NCBI GenBank assembly: GCA_009779915.1
Contig: WRBA01000018.1
Coordinates: 1 to 45,908 of the forward strand
From: Defluviitaleaceae bacterium
Lineage (GTDB): Bacteria > Bacillota > Clostridia > Lachnospirales > UBA5962
Reading direction: 5' to 3'
DNA length: 45,908 nucleotides
Part shown: positions 24,769 through 32,137 of the stretch, piece after piece
How positions within the stretch are numbered: position 1 is the first letter of the stretch
Layout: the number at the start of each line of letters is the position of its first letter
Made by a program: the position numbers and the translations under genes
Notes under the pieces: generated by a model
The model's database searches: none
What the model was told of the DNA's origin: nothing
What the model saw: only the letters and a program-made list of their open reading frames with translations

Positions 24769-26439
24769 TTACGCCGGATGTTTTTGTTTACTCGAAATGC
24801 TACCATCTTCTATCAAATAAATCTCATCACAAATATCTTTTGTTACTTCGTCATGCGTAATAACAATACACATCTTGTTTTTGCTTATGCGCTTCATGGT
24901 ATTATGAATTACGTCAATACTATCTTTGTCAAGATTGGATGTTGGCTCGTCAAATATCATAATTGGGCTGTCTTGATATAATGCACGTGCTATGGCCACG
25001 CGCTGTCCTTGACCGCTGGAAAGTTCAGTGGCTCCTTCGCCTATAACTGTGTCATAACTTTCGGGCAATGACATTATAAATTCATGTATGCCTGAAGCTA
25101 TCGAAACTTGCTTCATCTTATCTTTATCCATTTCATGTATCATACATATATTCTCTGCTATTGTGCCGTTAAAGACATAGTTTGTTGGAGGTACATAACT
25201 GATATATGGCAAAATATTCTGTGTGGCATTTCCTTCTGTATCAGTTAATTTTATTGCACCTTTGTTTGGGTCATAAAAGCCCATTATAAGTTTTGTTAGG
25301 GTGCTTTTGCCGCTGCCGCTTTCGCCTGCAATGCCTATTATTCGTCCGGGAACAAATTCCAGGGAGTTGTTGCAAAGAACAGCTTCTTCATCGCTGTAAT
25401 CTTCATCATAAGAGAAAGATATATTTTCAAAAGATAATTTTGATATTTGTTTTATTTTTGTGCTTGGATGTGTTGTTTCTTCTGGAAGTTCCGTCACTTC
25501 TCTGACGCGTGAGACGGCTGCTTTTGTTGATGATAGTTCGTTTGCATATTGAACTATCGCATAAATTGGCATATTTAAATTTCCGCGCAGAGCAAGTATG
25601 GCCAGCAATTCGCCAACTGACAGCCGCCCATTTGCTAAAAATACACCACCTAAAATATACACAATAAATGACATTACTGTATTAACAACATGACCAGATG
25701 ACGAAACTACAGATGCATATTTGCCCATCCTAACAGCGAATTTCATTCTTATTTCGGAAAGATATTTATGTTTTTTAAGTACATTTGAAATCATAAAAAA
25801 ACTTTTGAATAAAAAAATATGCATAAAACTTTCTTGTAAATTCTTGCGAGTATCTTGCTCTTTTTCGGTGAACTCTTTATGTCTTTTTTCTAAAAGAGGA
25901 GAAAATAAGTGCATGATAACCCCTGAAGCAAATATCATACCCGTAACAACAAGAGCTATTTCCCAATTAATTAAAAACATCATGACTATAGACATAATGG
26001 TTATAGATAAAAAAGAAAACGCCTCTTCAAAAAACGAAGGAAAAAAATTACAAATTGCGCGAACGTCTTCTGAGCCGACCGTCATTAACTCTGCTGAATG
26101 TTTATTCTGTATTTTTTTATAACTTCTTGTATAAACTTTTTCCACCAGGTATGATCTGATATTATAAAGAGTGATATTAGCAGATTTATGAAAAAAAATG
26201 ACCCTGATATATAAAGTTATGCACAAAACAGCAAGGGCAATGGTTGACCATAAGATAAGTTGAATTATGCTACCCTCGGTTTCGCCTATAACAGTATCAA
26301 CAATATCTATTGTAAAATAAGTCATGGCTAAACTTGCTGCTGCTGTTATTGCCGATAAGATACTTAGCATATATAAATAATGACGTGCCCCTTTTGCGTG
26401 TTGAAACGCCCATTTAATATGCTTTTTCTCTTTTTCCAC
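24769..26439 (-). CDS. ABC exporter half-transporter 1 of RiPP operon
   Basis: A 556-residue half-transporter, first after the precursor gene. Membrane helices span about 20-310; the ATPase has Walker A GESGSGKSTLTK (near 371), signature LSSGQGQRVAIARAL (near 474; the usual second residue Gly is Ser), Walker B IMIFDEPTSNLD (near 494) and switch His in VITHDE (near 526). Translation starts at GTG 26439, supported by AAAGGAGG eight bases upstream. The last residues (KQKHPA) may be altered, because the stop falls exactly where the duplicated tail of the neighbouring gene begins. No C39 domain, so leader removal must be done elsewhere if it occurs. Confidence 0.85.
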   Translation of the reverse strand: MEKEKKHIKWAFQHAKGARHYLYMLSILSAITAAASLAMTYFTIDIVDTVIGETEGSIIQLILWSTIALAVLCITLYIRVIFFHKSANITLYNIRSYLVEKVYTRSYKKIQNKHSAELMTVGSEDVRAICNFFPSFFEEAFSFLSITIMSIVMMFLINWEIALVVTGMIFASGVIMHLFSPLLEKRHKEFTEKEQDTRKNLQESFMHIFLFKSFFMISNVLKKHKYLSEIRMKFAVRMGKYASVVSSSGHVVNTVMSFIVYILGGVFLANGRLSVGELLAILALRGNLNMPIYAIVQYANELSSTKAAVSRVREVTELPEETTHPSTKIKQISKLSFENISFSYDEDYSDEEAVLCNNSLEFVPGRIIGIAGESGSGKSTLTKLIMGFYDPNKGAIKLTDTEGNATQNILPYISYVPPTNYVFNGTIAENICMIHEMDKDKMKQVSIASGIHEFIMSLPESYDTVIGEGATELSSGQGQRVAIARALYQDSPIMIFDEPTSNLDKDSIDVIHNTMKRISKNKMCIVITHDEVTKDICDEIYLIEDGSISSKQKHPA

Positions 26440-26488
26440 GATAATTCCTCCTTTAAAAATATATTTATATAAAATTTTAACAAAAAAT

Positions 26489-26521
26489 AAAGCAAGGTGC
26501 TACCTTATAGCGCCTTGCTTT
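26489..26521 (-). terminator. Attenuator between precursor gene and transporters
   Basis: A 13-bp stem (26489-26501 with 26509-26521, one G-U pair) followed by TATTTTTTG on the minus strand, 13 bases after the precursor stop. Such hairpins let RiPP precursor transcripts outnumber those of the downstream genes. Confidence 0.75.
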
Positions 26522-26533
26522 ATCGCATTATTA

Positions 26534-26635
26534 CTACTTCCCACAACCAGCAGCGAAATTGTTAACTGGGCAGTTGTTACTTTCTAGTTTTCCAGCGCTT
26601 GCGGTTATTTGATTCGCATCACGTATAACAGTCAT
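26534..26635 (-). CDS. RiPP precursor peptide, 33 residues, two Cys
   Basis: A 33-residue peptide too short for usual gene finders. It starts MTVIRDANQITASAGKLES and ends NNCPVNNFAAGCGK, with Cys22 and Cys31 in an Asn/Ala/Gly-rich C-terminal core. GAGGAGGG lies at ideal distance before ATG 26635. It is directly downstream of a SPASM radical SAM gene and upstream of an attenuator and three ABC exporters, the standard place for a RiPP substrate. The two Cys residues could be donors for thioether links to backbone carbons (sactipeptide or ranthipeptide chemistry); that is inferred from the enzyme class. No double-Gly leader is obvious, though AG (14-15) and a polar N-terminal half could be the leader. 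I know of no matching characterised family. Confidence 0.75.
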   Translation of the reverse strand: MTVIRDANQITASAGKLESNNCPVNNFAAGCGK

Positions 26636-26688
26636 CCCGAACCCTCCTCTTTATTGTTTTTATGTAAACACCTAAACAGGCGAAAACA

Positions 26689-28029
26689 TTAATAGTTCTT
26701 CAAAATGTCATAAACATCTTTTTGAAGCGACCCTTGGTCGCAATGCAGCTTCATTCCCCTTACTTTATCAAGTGGGCAAGGCTTTCCAAAACATATAGGC
26801 AAAATATTACAGTCTTTGCATTTTTCATTTAAACCATTATACCGCAAAACCCAAGGGGCATGTTTTTTATGTTCAATTTCAAATACACCACCTTCTTTAA
26901 GCTTACCTACTTTGTTTATATCGTCATCAAGCAGCAACGTACATTTTAATAATATTCCGTCACAATCTACAATAAACATATTAGGCTTAGAGGCATAGCA
27001 AAGATTATGAAAAGGTATAGAAAACATGTTCTTCGTATTGTCTATTAAGCTCATTTTTGAAACTATTTCTCTAATTTTATTTTTAGCTTCATTTATGTTT
27101 TCACCTTCTAGCGCTTCAATTTTGTCGTCATTTGCCCCGCCCCATTTTTGAGTGTTTAAATAGCTAATAATAAAACGATTGTCATCAAAGTTTTGTTTAA
27201 TAAAACTATAAAATTCTTCTGCAGAAGCTACAACTTCCGCATCAAAATTAGTTCTTAAAGAAATTTCAAAATCATAGAAAGTTTTTCTTGCATATAAAAG
27301 ATTAGAGATGATAGCATCAAACGTAGGGCCGCCGCCAACAAGTGGTCTGCGTATATCATGCGTATTCGCAAGCCCATCAATTGTAACTTGAAAAGATTTG
27401 CAATTTACTTCGATTAGCTTATCAAAACGCTCATGCGTCACAAGAGCAAAATTTGTTGTTGCACCGGCAGAAAAAGGAATGTCGAAGCGTTCGCATATTT
27501 CTTTAGCTTTTTTCAAAAAGTTATATACTTTATCAAAAAACAAAAAGGGCTCGCCGCCAAAAAGGCCTATTACAACCTTGGGGTGCAATTTCTTTTCTAA
27601 AGAATTTTCTATGTATAAAAGTAAATTTTCGTAAACATCATCTGTCATGTGTTTATTTTGAAAGTCCTCATAACAATAAGTGCAGCGAAAATTGCATTGC
27701 CTTGTAGGTATTAAAGTGAGGTTCAGTGTTGTGTCTCTAACAATATGCTGTTCGTATCCATACAATGTCATTTCATATTCATCAACATCCGCATCTACAA
27801 AAACGCCTTGTTGATAAAAATGCTTGTGTATTTCATCGCTTTCATTGTATTCTATAATTGTATCTTTTTCAAGAGACATATATTTTTGAACAAGGCTTAA
27901 AAATGGCTCTTGATGTATATGAATTATGGCTCCGCTTAAAGTATTTGCAGCAACCAATGTTCCGTCATCTTTTTGAGCAAACAAAGTATAATTGCTTATT
28001 TTTAGCTCTTTTGCTATAGCGTGAATCAT
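26689..28029 (-). CDS. Radical SAM/SPASM peptide maturase
   Basis: A 446-residue enzyme expected to use a reduced [4Fe-4S] cluster and S-adenosylmethionine to crosslink a peptide. An N-terminal region (about 1-95) resembles a peptide-binding recognition domain. The radical SAM motif CNFRCTYC has Cys112, Cys116 and Cys119, followed by FGGEP. The C-terminal SPASM region supplies auxiliary-cluster cysteines (NLCYAS, VDCDG, LLKC, CKDCNILPICFGKPC, LHC). ATG at 28029 is used because GGGAGG is seven bases upstream; the longer frame to 28155 overlaps the preceding gene. The 33-residue substrate candidate is encoded 53 bases downstream. SPASM enzymes of this layout make sactipeptides, ranthipeptides and related products. 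Confidence 0.9.
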   Translation of the reverse strand: MIHAIAKELKISNYTLFAQKDDGTLVAANTLSGAIIHIHQEPFLSLVQKYMSLEKDTIIEYNESDEIHKHFYQQGVFVDADVDEYEMTLYGYEQHIVRDTTLNLTLIPTRQCNFRCTYCYEDFQNKHMTDDVYENLLLYIENSLEKKLHPKVVIGLFGGEPFLFFDKVYNFLKKAKEICERFDIPFSAGATTNFALVTHERFDKLIEVNCKSFQVTIDGLANTHDIRRPLVGGGPTFDAIISNLLYARKTFYDFEISLRTNFDAEVVASAEEFYSFIKQNFDDNRFIISYLNTQKWGGANDDKIEALEGENINEAKNKIREIVSKMSLIDNTKNMFSIPFHNLCYASKPNMFIVDCDGILLKCTLLLDDDINKVGKLKEGGVFEIEHKKHAPWVLRYNGLNEKCKDCNILPICFGKPCPLDKVRGMKLHCDQGSLQKDVYDILKNY

Positions 28030-28060
28030 TTCAAAACCTCCCATAGTTTGTAACATTTTC

Positions 28061-28573
28061 TTATTGCTGGTTTTTGCATTTTCCAACCCCAACCCAAACC
28101 CCAGCCTCAACCCCGCACATACCCCAAATACATTCCGGGTCAGACTTAAAAACAATATAATACGGATAAATTATGTCAAGACTTCTATTCCTTGCCCAAT
28201 AATACATTTCTGTATAAAGATTAGGTAATTGAAAAGGTACACCTTTAAATTCTGTTGAGATACACTCTCCTATCTCTAGCATTGGAAGATAATTAAATTC
28301 CTCTGTAGAAGGAACTTCTTTGTCTATTGTCAGAAACACTTCAATATCCAAGGCTCCGATGTGTAAAACATGAATGGCAACAATGATACTACCTATTCTT
28401 TGCGCTCCATTTATCTTGATATGGTCATTCATATTTTTTATGACAGCTTTCAGTTGAATTTCGGATACCAAGCCTCTGTATCTAATTAATTTATTAATCG
28501 AAAAATTTGTGTGGCGGTGAATGCCTTTCATGATTTCATATATTGTTATCACATCCTTGCGTTCATTCTGCAT
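28061..28573 (-). CDS. Unknown protein, possibly GyrI-like ligand-binding fold
   Basis: A 170-residue cytosolic protein, first gene of the RiPP operon, ending 31 bases before the radical SAM start. Segments such as KLIRYRGLVSEIQLKAVIKNM and LDIEVFLTIDKEV have the alternation seen in GyrI/effector-binding-like domains (for example DUF5085), but I am not certain of the family. The end of the frame is Gly/Val/Cys-rich (CGVEAGVWVGVGKC) and encoded by G-rich near-repeats, which looks unlike the rest and may be a recent frame extension. There is no strong ribosome site at 28573. A role as a sensor, or in binding the modified peptide, is speculative. Confidence 0.55.
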   Translation of the reverse strand: MQNERKDVITIYEIMKGIHRHTNFSINKLIRYRGLVSEIQLKAVIKNMNDHIKINGAQRIGSIIVAIHVLHIGALDIEVFLTIDKEVPSTEEFNYLPMLEIGECISTEFKGVPFQLPNLYTEMYYWARNRSLDIIYPYYIVFKSDPECIWGMCGVEAGVWVGVGKCKNQQ

Positions 28574-28619
28574 TTTGTATGTCTTGTAAGTTCATTCTAA
28601 AACAAAAGCCCATAAAAAA

Positions 28620-28672
28620 CCACATCTATTTTTATGTAAAATCATTTTATTTTTACATAAAAATAGATGTGG
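28620..28672. promoter_or_regulatory. Perfect 22-bp inverted repeat between divergent units (candidate operator)
   Basis: Arms 28620-28641 and 28651-28672 (CCACATCTATTTTTATGTAA plus AA, and its complement) are perfect, with a 9-base spacer. The element lies between the RiPP operon (reading left) and the 60-residue peptide gene (reading right). Both genes start here, so a terminator makes no sense. TTGACA on the minus strand (28680-28685) would place its -10 hexamer inside the right arm. An operator for the nearby HTH-TPR regulator is the simplest reading. Confidence 0.65.
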
Positions 28673-28678
28673 GGAATC

Positions 28679-28706
28679 TTGTCAAAGTTTGATATATTTT
28701 TATTAA
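28679..28706 (+). promoter_or_regulatory. Promoter of 60-residue peptide gene
   Basis: TTGTCA (28679-28684) and TATTAA (28701-28706) with a 16-base spacer; AGGAGG follows at 28721 and ATG at 28737. The -35 overlaps a minus-strand TTGACA, so the two divergent promoters may share this spot. Confidence 0.5.
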
Positions 28707-28736
28707 ATACTTTATATCGCAGGAGGTTGTATAGCT

Positions 28737-28919
28737 ATGAAACTAAGGAGAAAAAGCAAGTCTTATCGTTTAATCATGCTTGCATCATCTTTATTACTGT
28801 TGGTCGGCTTTGCGCTTCACTCGGTAGAAACAAAGGGTGAAGCAGCATTAAATGGATATGAAGGAATATCTACGCTTTACTACTTAGAACCTCCAGAGGT
28901 TATTCGTCCGCCAAAGTAA
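28737..28919 (+). CDS. Exported 60-residue peptide, candidate quorum-sensing pro-peptide
   Basis: A small protein with a Lys/Arg-rich start (MKLRRKSKSYR), one hydrophobic segment (about 12-29) and a short polar tail ending STLYYLEPPEVIRPPK. It has a strong AGGAGG ribosome site, its own promoter and its own terminator (28940-28970). It is convergent with, and only nine bases from, an HTH-TPR regulator gene. In RRNPPA systems (Rap-Phr, PlcR-PapR, Rgg-SHP) the receptor gene lies beside a short secreted pro-peptide whose C-terminal residues are the signal. The Pro-rich end would then be the pheromone. Alternative: a small membrane protein of other function. Confidence 0.65.
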   Translation: MKLRRKSKSYRLIMLASSLLLLVGFALHSVETKGEAALNGYEGISTLYYLEPPEVIRPPK

Positions 28920-28927
28920 TTTATGCT

Positions 28928-29836
28928 TTATGGAATTGTGATGCCGAAACTTTCTTCGGCATCTTTTTTTATTACAGAAGCAGTTACATATCTTCCGAGA
29001 GCATTTGCGCAGTAATACGCCTCCAAAAGTCTTTCTTTAACCTTGTTTTTGTCCACGCCTAATAAATCTTCGCCGGAAGCAATGTTGTACAATATAGATG
29101 GAACACAACGAGCGTTATTGTATTCGCGGCTTATATCAAGCGCTTCATTGCATATTTTTAAGGACTCTCTAATTCTTCCTGCCCTGCCAAGAAAAGTAGA
29201 TAAAGTAGCCATCAACGGCGGAAACAAAATCCCCATATCCTCTTCGGAAGCTTGAATTTCTTTCCTGCTCGCTATAATCCCTTTCAATAAGTCTATAGCT
29301 CTCTCCTTCTCGCCAATCTCGAACAAATTAATAGCAATTTCATTAATAATACAAATTTCGTTGTAGTTCAAGCGGTATGTTGATATTTCGGTTTCTCTAA
29401 AATCCTTTATACTTATCTCAATTACCTTATAAAGTTCATCTAACTTTTGTTCGGGGCTAATATTACTGTTGGTAATAACACGTAAATAAGCTGCAAACTG
29501 CTTGATATAAGATCGCTTAGCTAACTGCCCATTTTCAAATTCCGGAAGAATTTCGGCGATATCATCAATCTTGTTGTCTCTTAACATTCTGTTAAGTTTT
29601 CTGTATATACGATATTCATCGTATTCTTTAGTATCCAGATAGATTTGCCAAAAGTTTTCGCTTGGCTGTCCTAATATTTCTAAAAAGAATATAAATTGCC
29701 ATACATCCATATCGTTTTTCCCATTTTCTATAAGGGATATCTGCTGTTGATTTATTCCTAGTTTTTCTGCGAGTTTTTCTTGGCTTAAGCCGGCCCTTTT
29801 TCTTAATCTTTTGACTATTTCGCTGTTAATTCTCAT
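28928..29836 (-). CDS. HTH-XRE/TPR regulator, RRNPPA type
   Basis: A 302-residue transcription regulator. The N-terminal XRE helix-turn-helix (about 5-60: RLRKRAGLSQEKLAEKLGINQQQISLIENGK) is followed by an all-helical region with TPR-like repeats (about 80-300; GEKERAIDLLKGI, GRIRESLKICNEALDISREY). This is the layout of peptide-binding regulators such as PlcR and Rgg. ATG 29836 is chosen over GTG 29842 on ribosome-site spacing (AAAGGGG). It has its own promoter (29873-29901). The exported peptide gene is convergent next to it, and the palindrome at 28620-28672 is a candidate target. The last coding bases also form the peptide gene's terminator on the other strand. Confidence 0.8.
   Translation of the reverse strand: MRINSEIVKRLRKRAGLSQEKLAEKLGINQQQISLIENGKNDMDVWQFIFFLEILGQPSENFWQIYLDTKEYDEYRIYRKLNRMLRDNKIDDIAEILPEFENGQLAKRSYIKQFAAYLRVITNSNISPEQKLDELYKVIEISIKDFRETEISTYRLNYNEICIINEIAINLFEIGEKERAIDLLKGIIASRKEIQASEEDMGILFPPLMATLSTFLGRAGRIRESLKICNEALDISREYNNARCVPSILYNIASGEDLLGVDKNKVKERLLEAYYCANALGRYVTASVIKKDAEESFGITIP
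28940..28970 (+). terminator. Terminator of peptide gene, inside the regulator's 3' coding end
   Basis: GATGCCGAA (28940-28948) pairs with TTCGGCATC (28955-28963), followed by seven Ts. It serves the plus-strand peptide gene while its complement encodes DAEESFGI near the end of the regulator. Confidence 0.85.
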
Positions 29837-29872
29837 GCACACACCCCTTTATGCTCTATGGCTCAGCATTTT

Positions 29873-29901
29873 ATTGTATCATATCCTCCCAAATATTTCA
29901 A
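29873..29901 (-). promoter_or_regulatory. Promoter of HTH-TPR regulator
   Basis: Minus strand TTGAAA (29896-29901) and TACAAT (29873-29878), spacer 17, about 37 bases before ATG 29836. Confidence 0.7.
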
Positions 29902-29959
29902 CAAATCTTGACACGGGAGGAATGTTTTCAGAACGGGATGCATTAAAACACTTGCATAA

Positions 29960-31129
29960 TTATAAATACTCATCATAAACCTTATAAAGCAAATGCACAG
30001 CCGCCCCTATAATACCACCATCACGCCCCAGGCCGGACATAGAAAGACGAAAAGACGTCTTAAACGGCCCCTGCATCTTTAAAGGATATTCACGCAAAAG
30101 CCATTCATTTAAAACAGAATAATCTTCCAGCAAAGACCCGCTTAAAACAACTGCGCCCGGATTAAGAAGGCTTGTAAAATACGATATGGCTATTTTTGTA
30201 TAACGCACAAATCTTTCAATGATGGATATTGCCCACTGTTCGCCGCCCTCCGCCGCCCTTAATATAGTGTTAATATCAGCATTGCGCCTAAACCTCCGGG
30301 CATCCTCTACAAGCGCCCAATCTGCAACATAGGTTTGCAAGCAGCCGTAACAGCCGCATTCACACATTTTGCCATTGGGGTCCATAGGTATATGCCCCAC
30401 CTCGCCTGCCATATTGCAGTCGCCGCGGTATACACGCCCATTTGCGATAATGCCTGCACCAACACCTGAGCCTATACCGAGTATAACTGCATTTTGTTCA
30501 TGACGAAGTTCCCCATAAAGACTTTCGGCCAGCGCACGTGCGTTCATTTCATTATCAAGAGCTACCGGCATTTTGGGGAATAAATCTCTTAGCATCTTTC
30601 CAAGGGGAACATCATTCCATCGAAATTGCGAGCTAAGAAGCACCTTTCCGGAATCCATGCAAATAAGACCCGGCAAAACCACGCATATGCCGGAGAACTT
30701 CTTGCCTGACAAACTTGGTTTAGACATCACTTCATCAGCCATTTCCCTCACTAAATTGCATATTTCCTGCGGACTGTGATTAAGCACATAAAAGTCCCGC
30801 TCTATGCGGCAATGAACTTTGCCTGTCAAATCAATGGCAGCACAAACCTGCTTGTTACGGTCCAATTCAACTGCCAAAGCCGGTATGTTTTCACCGCAGA
30901 CATGCAACAATGTGGGCCTTCTTCCTACGTTTCCGGAGTCGGAATCATATTCTCTAATCAAGCCTTCGTTTAAAAGTTCATCAGTAATGCGCCCGACAGA
31001 AGCTGCGCTTAATTTTGTCATATTTGTAATTTGAGGGCGTGATATGCCCGGCTGATTAAAAATATGTGAAAATACCAATTTGCGGTTCTCAATTTTTATG
31101 TAACTGCCGCCGAGTTTTTCTGTATTCAA
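29960..31129 (-). CDS. ROK-family transcriptional repressor
   Basis: A 389-residue sugar-responsive regulator. An N-terminal winged HTH (GISRPQITNMTKLSAASVGRITDELLNEGLI) precedes an ASKHA kinase-like sugar-binding domain with GIGSGVGAGII and the zinc motif CECGCYGCLQT, both typical of ROK (NagC/XylR) repressors. It starts at TTG 31129; the ribosome site GGGAGG overlaps the stop of cutC, four bases upstream, so translation of the two is probably coupled. It likely controls the divergent transporter-fucosidase operon starting at 32138. Effector sugar unknown; fucose or a fucosylated glycan breakdown product is a guess from context. Confidence 0.85.
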   Translation of the reverse strand: MNTEKLGGSYIKIENRKLVFSHIFNQPGISRPQITNMTKLSAASVGRITDELLNEGLIREYDSDSGNVGRRPTLLHVCGENIPALAVELDRNKQVCAAIDLTGKVHCRIERDFYVLNHSPQEICNLVREMADEVMSKPSLSGKKFSGICVVLPGLICMDSGKVLLSSQFRWNDVPLGKMLRDLFPKMPVALDNEMNARALAESLYGELRHEQNAVILGIGSGVGAGIIANGRVYRGDCNMAGEVGHIPMDPNGKMCECGCYGCLQTYVADWALVEDARRFRRNADINTILRAAEGGEQWAISIIERFVRYTKIAISYFTSLLNPGAVVLSGSLLEDYSVLNEWLLREYPLKMQGPFKTSFRLSMSGLGRDGGIIGAAVHLLYKVYDEYL

Positions 31130-31133
31130 TGCA

Positions 31134-31886
31134 TTACCTCCCCAAAGCAGATGCGGTAAGTCTTATTGCCTCGCCGTCTGCAACAGATACAACATCCTCT
31201 CTTGGATATAACGCACCGCCAAAGTATATGCCGGGATTAATGGCTGTTGATGGCTCTGTCCTAAGTGTTGAAACTGCAAAATGTACTTGATTCGTGCCGG
31301 TCTTTTTAACAAAGTCAGCCATATTGCTGTGGTCAAGTCCTGCGCCCGGTAAAATTTCTATGCGCCCGGCAGCATATTTGATAAGTTCAGCAACCAATTT
31401 TGCCCCTGTTATGACGCTTGGCTGCTGTCCGCTTGTTAACACTCTGGTTATATTTAATTCAATCAATGTATCCAGTGCGGCAAAGGGGTCAGGGGTGACA
31501 TCAAAAGCACGATGACATACTGCCTCTTTTCCGGCATCAAGGCATATGTCAGTAAATTCCTTCATTCGCCCCTTGTCAAATGTTCCGTCAGGATTTAAAA
31601 AGCCGAATACCAGCCCATCTGCACCGTGTTCAATAAACAGGCGTGCATCATTCCTCATAACGGCATATTCATAATCAGAATATAAAAAACCTGCCTCACG
31701 AGGTCTTATCATTGTCATGACAGGGATGCTTGCTTTTTTCTTTACTTCAATCAGACAACCCAGTGTAGGAGTCAGTCCGCCAAGAAACATTGCACTGTTT
31801 AACTCTACACGGTCTGCACCGGAAGTTTGGGCAATTAATACATCTTCAAAGCTGCCGCAGCATATTTCCATTGTAATGCGATTCAT
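31134..31886 (-). CDS. cutC: CutC-family TIM-barrel protein
   Basis: A 250-residue protein with the CutC opening (MEICCGSFEDVLIAQTSGADRVELNSAMFLGGLTP split by short loops), RPR motif (MTMIRPREAGF), FGFLNPDGT, CHRAFDVTPD and VLTSGQ, all typical of the family. CutC was named for copper homeostasis, but its reaction is unsettled and it often lies beside carbohydrate genes, as here. AAGGGAGA precedes ATG at 31886. It is the first gene of a two-gene unit with the ROK repressor, divergent from the sugar transporter. Confidence 0.88.
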   Translation of the reverse strand: MNRITMEICCGSFEDVLIAQTSGADRVELNSAMFLGGLTPTLGCLIEVKKKASIPVMTMIRPREAGFLYSDYEYAVMRNDARLFIEHGADGLVFGFLNPDGTFDKGRMKEFTDICLDAGKEAVCHRAFDVTPDPFAALDTLIELNITRVLTSGQQPSVITGAKLVAELIKYAAGRIEILPGAGLDHSNMADFVKKTGTNQVHFAVSTLRTEPSTAINPGIYFGGALYPREDVVSVADGEAIRLTASALGR

Positions 31887-32137
31887 TACATAATCTCCCT
31901 TCGTTTTTAAAAATATAACTCTTATTAATTATGTCATTGATTAAAATAATTATCAAGCACTTTTTTTAATAAAAAAACTATTGCACAAATTATTGGAGTA
32001 TGTTAAACTTATATTAGTCTATCTTGACTATTGATTTTAGTATCTTTTGGTCAGTATAAATGATAGATGCTATCAATTATTTTAACTATAAAATTAATAT
32101 GTTGTTCTCAGCTTACTTTGCTTGGAGGAGATTGCGT

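Noticed and set aside
28061-28155. Starting the radical SAM protein at 28155.
   Set aside because: This would overlap the preceding gene by about 95 bases and has no ribosome site; ATG 28029 has GGGAGG at the right distance.
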